The translations under genes were made by a program, and so were the position numbers. The notes below the pieces were generated by a model. That model did not search any database. It was given only the letters and a program-made list of their open reading frames with translations, and was not told the origin of the DNA. A DNA stretch of 64,000 nt from Eutypella sp. D-1 (Eukaryota; Ascomycota; Sordariomycetes; Xylariales; Diatrypaceae): assembly GCA_023313575.1 (NCBI GenBank), contig JAJTTP010000001.1, forward strand, positions 3,782,001 through 3,846,000, given 5' to 3'. This document shows, piece by piece, positions 7,759 to 19,397 of this stretch; the stretch's first letter is position 1; each line of letters opens with the position of its first letter.

Positions 7759-10754
7759 GTTCCTCAGGTCGTCTTACTTAGCAGTACGGCTTTTCGAAAG
7801 GGACTTCAGTCTGTCTTATATATAGCAGAGCAGCGCCATGCCCTCCAGAAAGATACTGTGGGATTGAGCATGACTGTGGTATCGTACAAATGAGAGACAG
7901 CTAGTCGCCGGGAATATCCCAACAGTATACTGGCAGAGTTCCAATGCATATTGAGCGCTACCCCTTTCTAATCATAAGAAGCCCTTCGGTCCCGATCTCA
8001 GATTCATAAGGATTTCTAGTCCGTCTATCCCCTGGAGATAGGGGCCAAGCCCCTGCTAGCGTTCTGGGCCCTGACATACTAACCTAGTCGAATGACAGGC
8101 CGACAGTTTACGGTCACTTCAGTGATGTTCCGCCTTCATGCCATGATCATCGATATATGTAGAATATAATTGCCAGAAACCGCTGCAGTTCGGCCGAGGC
8201 GCCGTTTAGCGTCTTAAACAAATAAGAAATTGAATATCCTTGTTACGCGCTGATAGACTGGGGAGGGGCTAGCAGCGACCCTCTCCCTGTCAACGGTAGA
8301 CTGGACTGTTTTTAAGATAAGGGACTTCCCGCCGTGTATCTCGTAGGTTACAGAGTTCAATAAATGGTCGACCACTACCCATACTATCAAGCTATCTCAC
8401 AGGGACCTTCCGGCTCCTGTAGCCCACCCTGTACCTAAATTCTCTTATATCTGTATGTCGAGACTTGGACAGACCATCTCTAGTTGGTGAATTCTCTTAA
8501 CAGTTAGGAAATTTACTAATTACATTACCATCGGATATACCCCTTAGATCCATTCACTTACAGGTACATCATACATCACTATGGCTCGAAGCCAATCGAC
8601 GGAATGGCGTGTATATCACCTTCAGAAGATCGTGGTATCAGGCAGATGGTGGGAATCGATACAATTGCATGGAGAGAGAAGGAATACTGACGATAGACTT
8701 TTCGTGGGGCATCCCCCTTGTTTATATACCCAGGCGATATTCGGACCTGATGTCCCTTGGCTCATATCGGATCCCCCACCTGAATCACAGCCTTACTTGA
8801 AGGCACTCAAGTGGCCGGGGCATTATAGGTATCACTTTTCTGTCCTGGTCATTCTAAATTTCGTCTTCTGCTTTCTGCATTGCTAAAGTAAAGGCTAGGT
8901 AGAAGTGAGGGGTTTGAGGAATAGACCACCGTCATAGGTCTGGTAATTATAAAGTTACACGATTTGATGACGTTATTGGTGTAGAGTCAACACATCGAGA
9001 TACGTGAATACTCGACTTATCAAAATTGACTCTATTATAAGTCAGTGAAATTATGAACCTCTAAGCTAACATTATCATTATTTTGAGAGTTCGCAACCGA
9101 TGAGTGGCACAACTATTTAACCTTAGGGCTTATTTGCAGTTCGATGACAAAGAAATCCCTCTCGATACTGAAGACATCGTCACATTCGACAATGTCAATA
9201 TAATCACGTATTATATACAATTATTCCCTGCGAAATGATCTTTTTCATGGGTAAGAACCCCATGGTCGAGATGTTGGATATGGTCGGCGTCGGGCATGAC
9301 CGAGACTACCGTCCTCCAGGTGTAACGTATGTGTGCGTTCGGAACCGCAAGATTCAATGTCATTTTATAGAATATTATTGCATTGGTTCTGATTGCTTAC
9401 ACAAAAGTGTTGACATTTGCGCTGATGCGTATACGTTCCATTTTCGAACTGTAACGTATCCTATTCAGCCGATAGGATATCTTATGCACATCCGTTGCTC
9501 CTCAATAGGACTTCGACCTAGAGTTCGCCTGGATCGATGAGAGTGCCGTCTTCATTGCTGGCCCGGCGACATATGTTGCAATGAATTGTATGAATACTGA
9601 GGGCCAATCCGTGTCTCCATTGAACATGGTCTCATTTGTTTACTAGTTCTGGTTTTGTTCCCACCATCTACAAACCCTGAAAGTTATATATGTTCTTTCA
9701 AAGAGTCTTCATCATATGTATCTTTCTCCTCGGTAGGCTGTTTGGTATCCTCAACATTATTCGAATTGATTTTTTGACGAAAGTTCACAACGTCCTCGAG
9801 TTGTCCGGCCGAAGCAGATTCTGCCCTTCCAAGATCCAGCTATTGAGCTAGGGCCTCTTGCGATATGCCCATAGCAGGGTATATGCCTGCACGACGATTA
9901 TAGTTGGCAACAGTGCAGCACAGTGGACGAACTTGGCTGTGCGATATCAGTATCGGAGGGGTTGTGACCCGTGGTGTATAAACGATCGAAGTTAAGATAA
10001 TTTCACATTTCACATGTAGGGTTTGGCGGCTAACTACAATTAGACAATGTTTTGTATTCATGCATACATAGATCCCTGGATATCATGATAGAAGTTAAAA
10101 TGATGAGTCTACATACCCCCTACTACCTAGGTACCCACCTCATACCCCTTATTACCCCGCTACGTGTCTACCCACTTGCTCGGGTACTTTGCCCTTGTAC
10201 CCGCTACACTAGTCTGATATAGGGGATGCTGCCTGATAAACGCGCTAATGGGCAGGCACGCGTCGTAATTTAGACATTGAGATATCCGATCTATTACTTA
10301 ACGCGTCTGGCGCGTTTGCTTCATTAACGGTTAAGATGGAACGCACCTGCCAGTCGACGTCGCAGTTGCCCGGGCAGCCGAGTAGACCTAACGTAGATGT
10401 ACCTGATGCACTTTATAGTACGGAGTATTTACAAGTGGAAATGCGCTATGGAAATCGATAATTGTGGCCCTTTAGTACTTGCATATCATATCACACTTAG
10501 GCAGGGTGGTTCCTGACTTACCAGGCAGGCCAGGCAGCCAGGTCTCCATCCACATTGTTCCCACACACATTCTTGATAACATCGACGGCTTCCAAATTCC
10601 CAATCACAATTGTAACTAACTACGTATAAAGATGTGCTGTTGATTACATCCTCTTCTTTTCACTCCCTCACATAACCGTCATCATCAACTGGTCTGATCT
10701 CTGTCGATGGTTTAAACGTTGCCGCTCTTTGACTTGATTTCTACAATAGTCACC
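7759..10754. other. 3 kb region without a clear gene; coding-like scraps
   Basis: No complete gene was recognised. Coding-like pieces on the plus strand are at 8581-8886 (a 101-residue frame starting with ATG), around 9140-9235 (FDDKEIPLDTEDIVTF, preceded by an acceptor-like TTTGCAG) and at 9509-9646 (FAWIDESAVFIAGPATYVA, preceded by CAATAG and ending at TAG). They do not join into one frame by introns I can support, and I do not recognise the protein. They may be remains of a gene that belonged to the neighbouring cluster. Around 10110-10140 there is a short TACCTAGGTACC tract. Confidence 0.35.
7816..7824 (-). promoter_or_regulatory. TATA-like element of the terpene cyclase gene
   Basis: TATATATAAG on the minus strand lies about 58-66 bases before the ATG at 7758. 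It is a good TATA-box candidate for an inducible gene. Assigned by sequence and position only. Confidence 0.4.
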
Positions 10755-13700
10755 ATGGATTCGCCTCCGGCCATCAAGCATGAGGCCGACGAGGATCAGA
10801 ACCTCGACGGGTCCATCGTGAATAATACTAGCATAACAGTGAAGGCCGAGCCTTCCGAGGACACTTCCCTACTTTCTTCTCCCAGTCTACCCCTCCAAGA
10901 AGCCCAGATCAAAAATGACCCCGCAACCACATTGCAGTCTCTCTCAGACATCCCACAGTTAGAATCGAAACCAACACCAAGGCCAGAGACAGCTTCTGCA
11001 CAGGAACACCAACAGACCGAACATCTACAGCAGTTAGTTCACCACCAGTCCCCGGAAGTCCTCGAGATAGGTGTTCGCACTGCTATTGACCTTCTCGACC
11101 AACTGAAGATCCCACTCGAGAAATTCGGAGAAGAGAGTGTTGATACTTGGTTGGAAAACATTAAGGACCTGAAGCGTCGCGTAAATCCACCTCGTACTGT
11201 TGTTGGTGTTGTTGGCAACACTGGCGCTGGCAAATCAAGCGTCATCAATGCACTGCTAGATGAAGAGAGGTTGCTTCCTACTAACTGCTTGCGGGCTTGT
11301 ACTGCCTCGCCAACTGAGATTTCCTACAATCATTCGACCAATCCCGCTGAACTCTATCGAGCCGAGATCGAATTCATCAGCAAAGAGGATTGGATCGGCG
11401 AATTGAAGATCCTGTTTGCTGACCTGTTAGACGGGAATGGCCAGGTCTCCCGCGAAGCCACCCTTGGCGACAGCGACGCTGCGGTCGCATACGCTAAGCT
11501 TAAGGCTGTCTATCCCTCAAAGACTAGGGAAATTTTGGCCGAAGGTAGTCCGGGATCCTTTGCTGACGAGCCGGCTGTGCGAGGAATTCTAAGCAGCGTC
11601 AAGAAGCTGAATGAGAACTCGGCACAAAAGCTATATGAGGGTCTCCAGCACTACGTCGACAGCAAAGAGAAGGCCACTGGTACAGACCATCGCAAGCGAG
11701 CCAATGTCGCGATGGAGTACTGGCCTCTGATAAAGGTCGTTCGTATCTATACCAAAGCAGATGCGCTCTCTACTGGAGCCGTCATCGTTGACCTGGTATG
11801 CACTACATATACACTGCTCTCATTGCATGGAATTCCACTTTGCTAACTAGATAGCCTGGTGTCCAAGATTCCAATGCTGCTCGCGCGGCCGTTGCGGCTA
11901 ACTATCAGAAGTCGTGTACTGGACTGTGGATCGTTGCTCCTATCACACGTGCCGTCGATGACAAGACGGCCAAGACATTGTTGGGCGACTCCTTCAAACG
12001 ACAGCTGAAGTACGACGGGACATATTCGGCTGTCTCATTTATTTGCTCAAAGACAGACGATATCTCAATCACAGAAGCTGCCGAAAGTCTCCAACTTGAT
12101 GATGAGATCTCCGAGTCCTGGAATCAATCTGAAGCCTTGAGAAAAAAGACAGAGACGTCGAGGAAGAAAATCCAGGAACTGAAGGACACCAAAGATACAT
12201 ACGGTGGGGCTCTCGACGAATGTGAAGCTAAGTTCGACATTTGGGAGGACTTACAAGAGAAGCTCAACGGGGGAGAGATTGTCTATGCTCCGTCGGACAC
12301 TTCGAATAAGAGAAAGCGTACCGGGAAACCCTCGGGCAGCCGCAAGAACATGGAATCCGGCGACAACGACGACGATGACGTCGATTCTAGTTCGGACTCG
12401 AGCGATAAGGAAAACTCGCAGCCCAATGAGGATCGCCAACCGTTGGATAGTGATGCGATCGATAAGATGCTCGCATCTCTCAAGTCGGAGCGCAAGAGAA
12501 TCCGCGATGCCAGAAAAGCCTTGGTTTCTGAGATGGCAGGCATCCGCGAAGAGATCGGTCGTGTACAAACCGAACGGGAAGAACTCCTAGCAGAATCCAA
12601 GGCTATTTGTATCAAGGGTCGCAACGAGTATTCCACGAAGGCTATCAGACATGATTTCGCCATGGGTATCAAAGAGTAAGTTTTGCTGATCGAAGTATCT
12701 GAATTGCAGTTACACGTGGTTATCTGGACCATGATCTACCAAGGTTGCGAACTGATCGTTTTCCAGACTGGACCAAGAGAATGCTGCCGAGGAAGATGAC
12801 AGCACTTTCGATCCCGATCAAGATATACGTGATTACGATGAAGTGGCTCGCAGTTTGCCAGTTTTTTGCGTCAGTAGCCGAGCGTACCAGAAGCTCAGGG
12901 GAAAACTACGCAAGGACGATTTCCAAAGTCATGGCTACATGACAATTGAGGACACAGAGGTCCCTCGGCTCCAGGAGCACGCAAAGAAGTTGACTGAAGC
13001 CGGACGGGCCAGTCATTGTCGCAGGTTTCTAAATGACCTGGTTCAGCTCGTGAACTCGATGAAGCTCTGGGCTACAAGTGATAGTAATCAATCTAGCCTG
13101 AGCGGAATTGAGAAGCAGCGGGAGGCAATGCATCTTAGAAGGCTTCTTGGAGACTTGGAGAAGGTACGTAGATCGAGGTTGTTAGATACTTTGGGCACCT
13201 TGCCCTATCACTAGATATTGGTGTCTACATGAACCAACCCATCCGCGTTGCTATCCATCGAAGTCTCCTAGATGATATTTTAGTTTGGCCATTTAGATCA
13301 AAGCTAGTAACTAAGCACACTGTCTCTAGGGTCTCGATTCATCCGTCAAGGAGTTGGTCACTCTTCTTCATGCGTCACTCGAGGAACATATCTACGAAGC
13401 ATTTGACAATTCGATCCCTCAGGCAGTTGATAGTGCTGTCGGTACAGCGGAGGGCTGGGGAGCGCACAGGTCTCTAGGGGGGATGTATTGGTACCTCACA
13501 TCATCTCTACCCTATCTTCTCTACAACCTACTAACAAGCACATCAAAGGGCGACCTATAAAGCCACAGTTCGAAGAAATGGCGTTTTCCATGGTGCCTCC
13601 GGCGCGCGCGACTTCAATGCAGAGCTCTTTGAGCCTATTTCGCGCAACCTGGCTACAGGATGGGAGCGTGCGTTCCAGCGCCGTGTACCGGCCGTTCTTA

Positions 13701-14627
13701 GCTCATTTGCCACGAAATCGAAGAAGCTACTTAGCGAATTCCACCAGGCAGCGCGTGCGAGAGCTGTCCAGCGACACACCAACGTCGGTAGCCTGTACAC
13801 CTTGGGCAACCAGATGCTGGCTCACATTCGCACATTGGAAGACTTACCTGCCATGCTGCGTGATACCATCACTGAACTCCAGCGCGAGGCCAGCAGGCAG
13901 TTCACACCAGTCATCATGGAGGCAATGGTTGATGCGTATGAAGGTTGTACTGACGAGCGAGGTATTCTTTTCCCGGGCAGTTATTAGAAATTCATGTCGC
14001 TAACGTTGAGTAGGTCCGGGACAATACAACCGTATGAAGACGATCATGGTCACGCACGTTGACGAGAGTCGTCATACTATGTTCCGTGACGCAACGGATA
14101 CCGTCAAAGCTCAGCTTGATACCATGTGTCGCAACGTCAAAAGACAGCTGACAGACCGCGTAGAGGGTATCTTTGAGGTAGTGTTCCGCGAGTACATGAA
14201 TGTTATTGGTAAGTAAACCCCAGGCTTTCCTCTATATTCTACTTCAGTCACTGATATTTCCCAAGTCGGCACGAAGGTCGATCGCCACGTCAAACTTTCG
14301 ACCGAGGAGATCTCGATGCGCGCGAGTGTTAACGACATCCTGCAACGGGGCGACTCTATGTTTGCATTCCCCGGGGCCGAAGCAGATGAACCACAACCGG
14401 AGACAGAACCTCAGTCAGAGTCGGTGCCAGCGAATGCTGATGAACACCAGGCCGAGGATGCCGAATTGGACATCGAGTGCGATGGGCAACCCGCGCCTAA
14501 CAAACCAGGCCAAGATTCCGGCCCGAGGCTGCGCTCGGAAACACCCCCTGGCGAAGCTGGAGCCATTCAATCACAACTCGACGAAATGCTCCAACGGGAG
14601 ATCCGCGAGATGAGTGAGAGGCTTTAA
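10755..14627 (+). CDS. Large GTPase of the SLIP-GC / dynamin-like family
   Basis: Seven exons (10755-11795, 11855-12675, 12767-13163, 13330-13469, 13549-13961, 14014-14208, 14266-14627) give 1122 residues. The ATG at 10755 has a good context (CACC). A disordered acidic N-terminus is followed by the P-loop GNTGAGKS at 154-161 and the G3 motif DLPG at 346-349, which is split by the first intron. A long coiled-coil-rich C-terminal half follows, with an acidic, Ser-rich insert (about residues 460-510), the conserved WGAHR-ATYKATVRRNG block and ERGPGQYNRMK. Family knowledge: related vertebrate SLIP-GC is a nuclear GTPase linked to genome stability; fungal members are largely uncharacterised. The fourth intron has a weak GTCTCT donor but joins a conserved block in frame. 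Confidence 0.85.
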
Positions 14628-16512
14628 ATGGCCGCAATTTGAAACCAAGATCGTGCGCTTCGGAGCGAATCTTTCTCAGGTCTACATGGAAGGAAAATTT
14701 CGCTGTCTACGTCCAAGCCCGCCCATATTGTCGGTGTAGGAGTCCCCGGTATAGAGCTGGTTCATTCGATGCGGCCGAATTTCGTTGGCTGCATTCTAGT
14801 ACGTGTACGCTTGATTTGTAAGATAAGCGGTTGCTTGTGTTTTCCCATTTGCTTTGAATATGAATGGTAGTTCTCTGTTTAGTGTCATCGGGATAAGGAG
14901 GGAGGACGAGGGTGATCAATGCGCTATGCTATATATGATGCGTGTACATGTGTTGAAGATCTCTAGCTAGAATCAATCCGCTCGGGCCTTCCTCGATATA
15001 TATGTTGTTAACATTCAAAATGCTTTCGTTGCTGTCCACTTCTCTCGTGCACAGGGTATGCCACATCTAACTTAACCATAGTGCGACACGGGCAGTGGCA
15101 TGTTAACCCCTGAGGCAGGGTAGAAAGGCAAGTAATAAAGAAGCCATTAAGATAGATGGCGTATTCGACGCCTCAGTCCCGCTTGCGAAGTTACTCACGT
15201 TTCATTCGATTTCTACGGTCATAGTCACTTTGATATACTGCAGTGTACTCAGGCAAAGTCTATTTCTGGTACATACACGGTTTTGATTAGCCTTTCGGGA
15301 ACAGCAGCCCCCGGGACGGAGGATGGATAGTATTTATCAAGTCGCTGTAGTGGCTTGTGGAAATGGGAAACGGGGAACGAACCCGAACCAAGAGCACTCC
15401 AAGGTGAGGTACATAAGAGGGGATCTACCATCTAGGTGACTGGTTGATACACCACGTAGCTCGGAAGGGGAACGGCGACTTCTTGACCAACGAGGAATCC
15501 GGTGCGGATACGGGCAGCCGCAGACCAACGTGGGGGGAGGCCAGCTAATCGTTGGCTCAGAAAGGGAGGCGCAACGAGGTTTGTGTCTCGGCAAGGTTAT
15601 CCGTGCGAGCAGCATGTCGGAAGTCCCACGGCTTATCTAGTCAGACATTATGGCTATATCTACTCTGGAGCTAGAGTGTGAGAAAGGGCAAGAACTGACT
15701 GCACCAAGTCCCAGTACAAGAGCTGATCGCTATTCCTACGACGAGATCACAGCGATATCAGGAGCCAAATATATAAATATAAGGCTGGGGTGGGTCTGAC
15801 TGAGGCGTGCCTGTCTTTTCCTTACCCAAGTCCACTTTCGATGATCTTTTGTTCATTGGGGATGGCCTACCAAATGGGTCGCCGAAGCAGAGGTGCGTCT
15901 GTAGTACATACATACAGCGTGCATCATCTTCGCGTAAGATTATCGAAAATAGGAGCCACCTCAAGCCACAGGGAGGTATCCCGCTCAACTTATACTGCCT
16001 CCTCGGTCCCGAGGCTTAACCCTGACTGGCTGCCTGGTTCGACTGGCAAGGTCACACAGGTGCTCATCCTATGAGGAAGATTGGTTTTCCCGCACATCCC
16101 CAAACGCAGCTCCGGCCGCCGACGAACACCACTGCCACCACCACGACGGCACAGCAGACACATGCTGCGTCATATGATCACCTAATGGCCAGGCTCCCCT
16201 CTTCCCCTTCAGCCCTCTCCTCCCGAACTATCATGCGAATTGATTATGTACTGGAAATTGTAGGCGGAAGGTAGACTTTGAAAGTTTTCAAGAAAGTTGA
16301 TTATATCCCTAGTCGTGATGACCGTCCGCTCGATGCGCCGACATCTTAGTAACTTGATCGAAAGAGAGTGGATCATATAATATCACTCGACTCGCAAGAC
16401 CAAGAATACCAAAGAAAAGTTGGAATCCGTCTTAAGGAGTGTCTCACCGAGACTCGATCGACTCGACGAGCCTTACGTAGCAGCAACGGTAGTTAACGAC
16501 GCTATTGGAAAT
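14628..16512. other. Intergenic region, no gene seen
   Basis: Only short frames without family resemblance. The region contains the 3' flank of the GTPase gene and the promoter of the b561-type gene. I saw no RNA gene or repeat worth naming. Confidence 0.5.
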
Positions 16513-18137
16513 ATGCCCCGGCAGCAGATGACCCAACGGTGGAACACGTTGTTTCTCCTCTTCTACGCCTCTCTGATGGGTGAGTCTAGCGGCCGGCTCT
16601 GAGACGGGCCCTCATAAACATCCTTCCCAGAGAGCTTTATATGCGAGACGATGGCGGGAGATAACAAATCTAACTATATTCTCTTCTACAGTGGCCAAGG
16701 TCTGCGCATCGGACCCGTATGGAGGTGTATATGATGGGAACGGAGCAAGTGATTGGGGTGGACCGTGGAATAACTACAACGGTAATGGCAGAGGGCCACC
16801 TACCCCAACCGGCGTAAATGATAACGGCAACAACATTGCCACCTCTGTAGTCACCACTACCGCAGCCGCTGCTTATAACGGGGGAGGGCACGGGCCCAAC
16901 TATGGAAGCGGCAGCGGAATTGGGGACAATAGCGGCAACAGCAACAGCAACGGAAACGGAAACGGGTTCGGGGGGTCATCGTCGTCGTCGCTCGGCCCGG
17001 GCTTCGACGTACAGAGCGCGACGCAGTTGCGGATGATCCACGGCATACTAGCGGCAGTGGCATTCGTAGGGCTGTTCCCGATAGGCGCTGTCCTCGTGCG
17101 CGTCGTGCCCGGCCCGCTCGCCTGGGTCGTCCACGCCCTGACGCAGACCGTGGCGTACGTCATGTTCGTGGCCGCCGCCGTCCTGGGGCTGTACCTCGTC
17201 AGTATGGTGAAAATCCCGCCCAATGGGGCCAGCCTGGTGAGCTTTTCTTCTTTAGGGGTTCTCCTGACTCCGCATCCCCACCCGTCTAAAACCCCTCTCA
17301 CTCTATTCTCGAACGGACCAAGAACGCAATACGTGCTGCCCCTGCCAAGACCATATGTACTCAAGCCGCTAACTTACGCCATAGCTCGAGCAGGCGACGA
17401 CAAACGCCCACCCGATCATCGGGCTGGTAGTACTGGGGGTGCTGACGGTACAGCCGGCACTGGGACTGGTGCACCACTCGCGGTACAAGCGAACCGGGGG
17501 GCGGACGTGGTGGTCGCACGCGCACATATGGGCGGGGCGGTGCGCCGTGACGCTGGGGATCGTGAACGGCGGGATCGGGCTGGGGCTAGCGCGCGCCAGC
17601 CGCGGCGCCGTCGTCGCCTATGCTGTTGTCGCCGCTATCGTCTGGCTGCTGTGGATGCTAGTCGATGCATGGGGCGAGGTCCGGCTCCGCCGACGCGGGG
17701 GTCGGCAGGGCGACGTCGGGGGGGAGACCGGTCGACTTCGCGGAGGCGAGGAGCCTAAAGATGGACCCGATACGGAGGGGGCCGCTACCGGTCCCAGTAG
17801 CGTCGGTAGTGATATTCCCCGTGATGGTGGTGATATTCGTGGTACTGCTGCTACTGGTGGTGGTGACGGCGGCAGCACAACTACCACCGTGGGGGGCAGT
17901 GCCGTGAGCGCTGTGAGCAGCCGGGTCAGCAACACAACGGCAGAAGCGGAGGCGGCTGCGGCTGCCATCGCCGCCTCGTTTCTGCAGCAGGCGCGTCCAT
18001 TCACGCCAAGCCCACCGTATACGCCCGGGCCCGCGGCGTCGACCGAGTGGACCATCTATGGTGGCCCAGGCCTGAACAACACTCCAAGGGGAAATCACAC
18101 CGAGATACCCACGCAGGAACCGCCGAAGTCCGGTTGA
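16513..18137 (+). CDS. Cytochrome b561-type membrane protein (no DOMON domain seen)
   Basis: Three exons (16513-16579, 16692-17236, 17385-18137) encode 454 residues. A hydrophobic N-terminus (WNTLFLLFYASLM, cleavage likely after KVCA) is a signal peptide. A Gly/Asn/Ser-rich low-complexity ectodomain of about 110 residues follows. The b561-like core comes next: MIHGILAAVAFVGLFPIGAVL, WVVHALTQTVAYVMFVAAAV, AHPIIGLVVLGVL, WWSHAHIWAGRCAVTLGIVNGGIGL and a last segment AVVAYAVVAAIVWLLWM. Histidines in MIHG, VVHAL, AHPIIG and HAHIW are placed as haem ligands in this family. The cytosolic tail is basic then Gly/Ser/Thr-rich. Family role: transmembrane electron transfer, for example to extracellular oxidoreductases. 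Both introns have good signals (GTGAGT...CTACAG and GTGAGC...CATAG). Confidence 0.8.
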
Positions 18138-19397
18138 GTGAGGTGGTTTGTCTCGATAGGCACCGGGACACTGATGGTCTCATCGAAGGAGGTTCTGAGG
18201 AAGCTACGCAACGTGCAAGGCTGGGAGATGGTATATATGATGTCGCTGTCCTTTCTAAAATGTATGCAGTGGAACTCAGTAAATGGCGAACCTTGCGTTG
18301 GGAGTATTAGTGGGCGTATATGGGTACGAATCTCACTGCGGTGGATGTCCCGGGACGCGCATTGTCCTTGAGGGGTTTAAACGCACAGCGAGGGCTGGAC
18401 TCAGCCGTTGCGACAACACGGAGAGAGGACAGTAAACTAGCTGCACGGGAAAGTCAGGAAAGTGCGGGTGTACGTCTACTCGTAAGACATGTATTATTGT
18501 ATTACCAGTACAAAGTGGCGCGGCGCAGCGGGCACCCATTTCCACTATATGAATTTTCTATCATTCATCTTAACCAACATATGAAAACTTCGGCGGAAGT
18601 CGCTTTGAAACCATTACGATAATACATGTGAGCGACATAGGTCCACGCGGAATCCCTCAGTAGATGGCAGAGGAGATGGGAATACCAAGCGGCGAATCGA
18701 AATCAGAGACTAAGGCACATACTGGGGAAGGAAAAGGAGACACGTTCACGAGATCAAAACAACGTCAAGCAGAGAACATATGGAAACGCAATTGCAATGT
18801 ATCGACTAGTCAAGGAAATAATCGCTGCCACAGCGGAAAATGTGTGAGCATGGCCACCAAGGCGTAACGGAATCGTGCTGTGAAACTCAATTCCGTTCCC
18901 CAGTTATCGCTGTTGTAGACGGGAGCAGAAATCCTCCAACTTGCGGATGCAGGCGAACAATGGGGTATCGTCATTAGGCTGGTCTATGCCAAATCTTGGG
19001 AAGATCATGTCCAGCTCTGGCCGGAAGGATCGAAAAATAAACGTCAAGAGACGAAATTGCATAGATAAGACGGAATCATTGGATTGACGAAGTTTAATAT
19101 TCCGAGCCAATCGCGACCATATGCTTGGAAAAGTGCCGAAAGGAAATTTTGGTGTCGAATAAGCCAGTTCGAGGGTTGACAATAGAATCATTCCTCAGAT
19201 ATCGTTAAGAGCTGTAAATGCAAAGAGCACACATACCCCGTAGAGCGCCGACACGTGTAAGCATAAGTCAACGCCGACACCTCCACGCCATTGGACCACA
19301 ACGGAGCCGCGTAGGACCTATTGTAGAATGCTGGAAACCAACCAAGTAATAAACCTCGAGACCCAGCCGGGATTTATTATGCGTAAGGATTGCCTAG
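18138..19397. other. Intergenic region, no gene seen
   Basis: Separates the convergent b561-type and RRM genes. A 95-residue minus-strand frame at 18904-19191 has no recognisable motif and is not called. Both 3' UTRs are probably here. Confidence 0.5.

Noticed and set aside
15249..16080. Several 60-95 residue frames on both strands
   Set aside because: No protein character, no splice-joined continuation; treated as non-coding.
18904..19191. 95-residue minus-strand frame between convergent genes
   Set aside because: No motif, no neighbouring exon that joins it, and likely within a 3' UTR.
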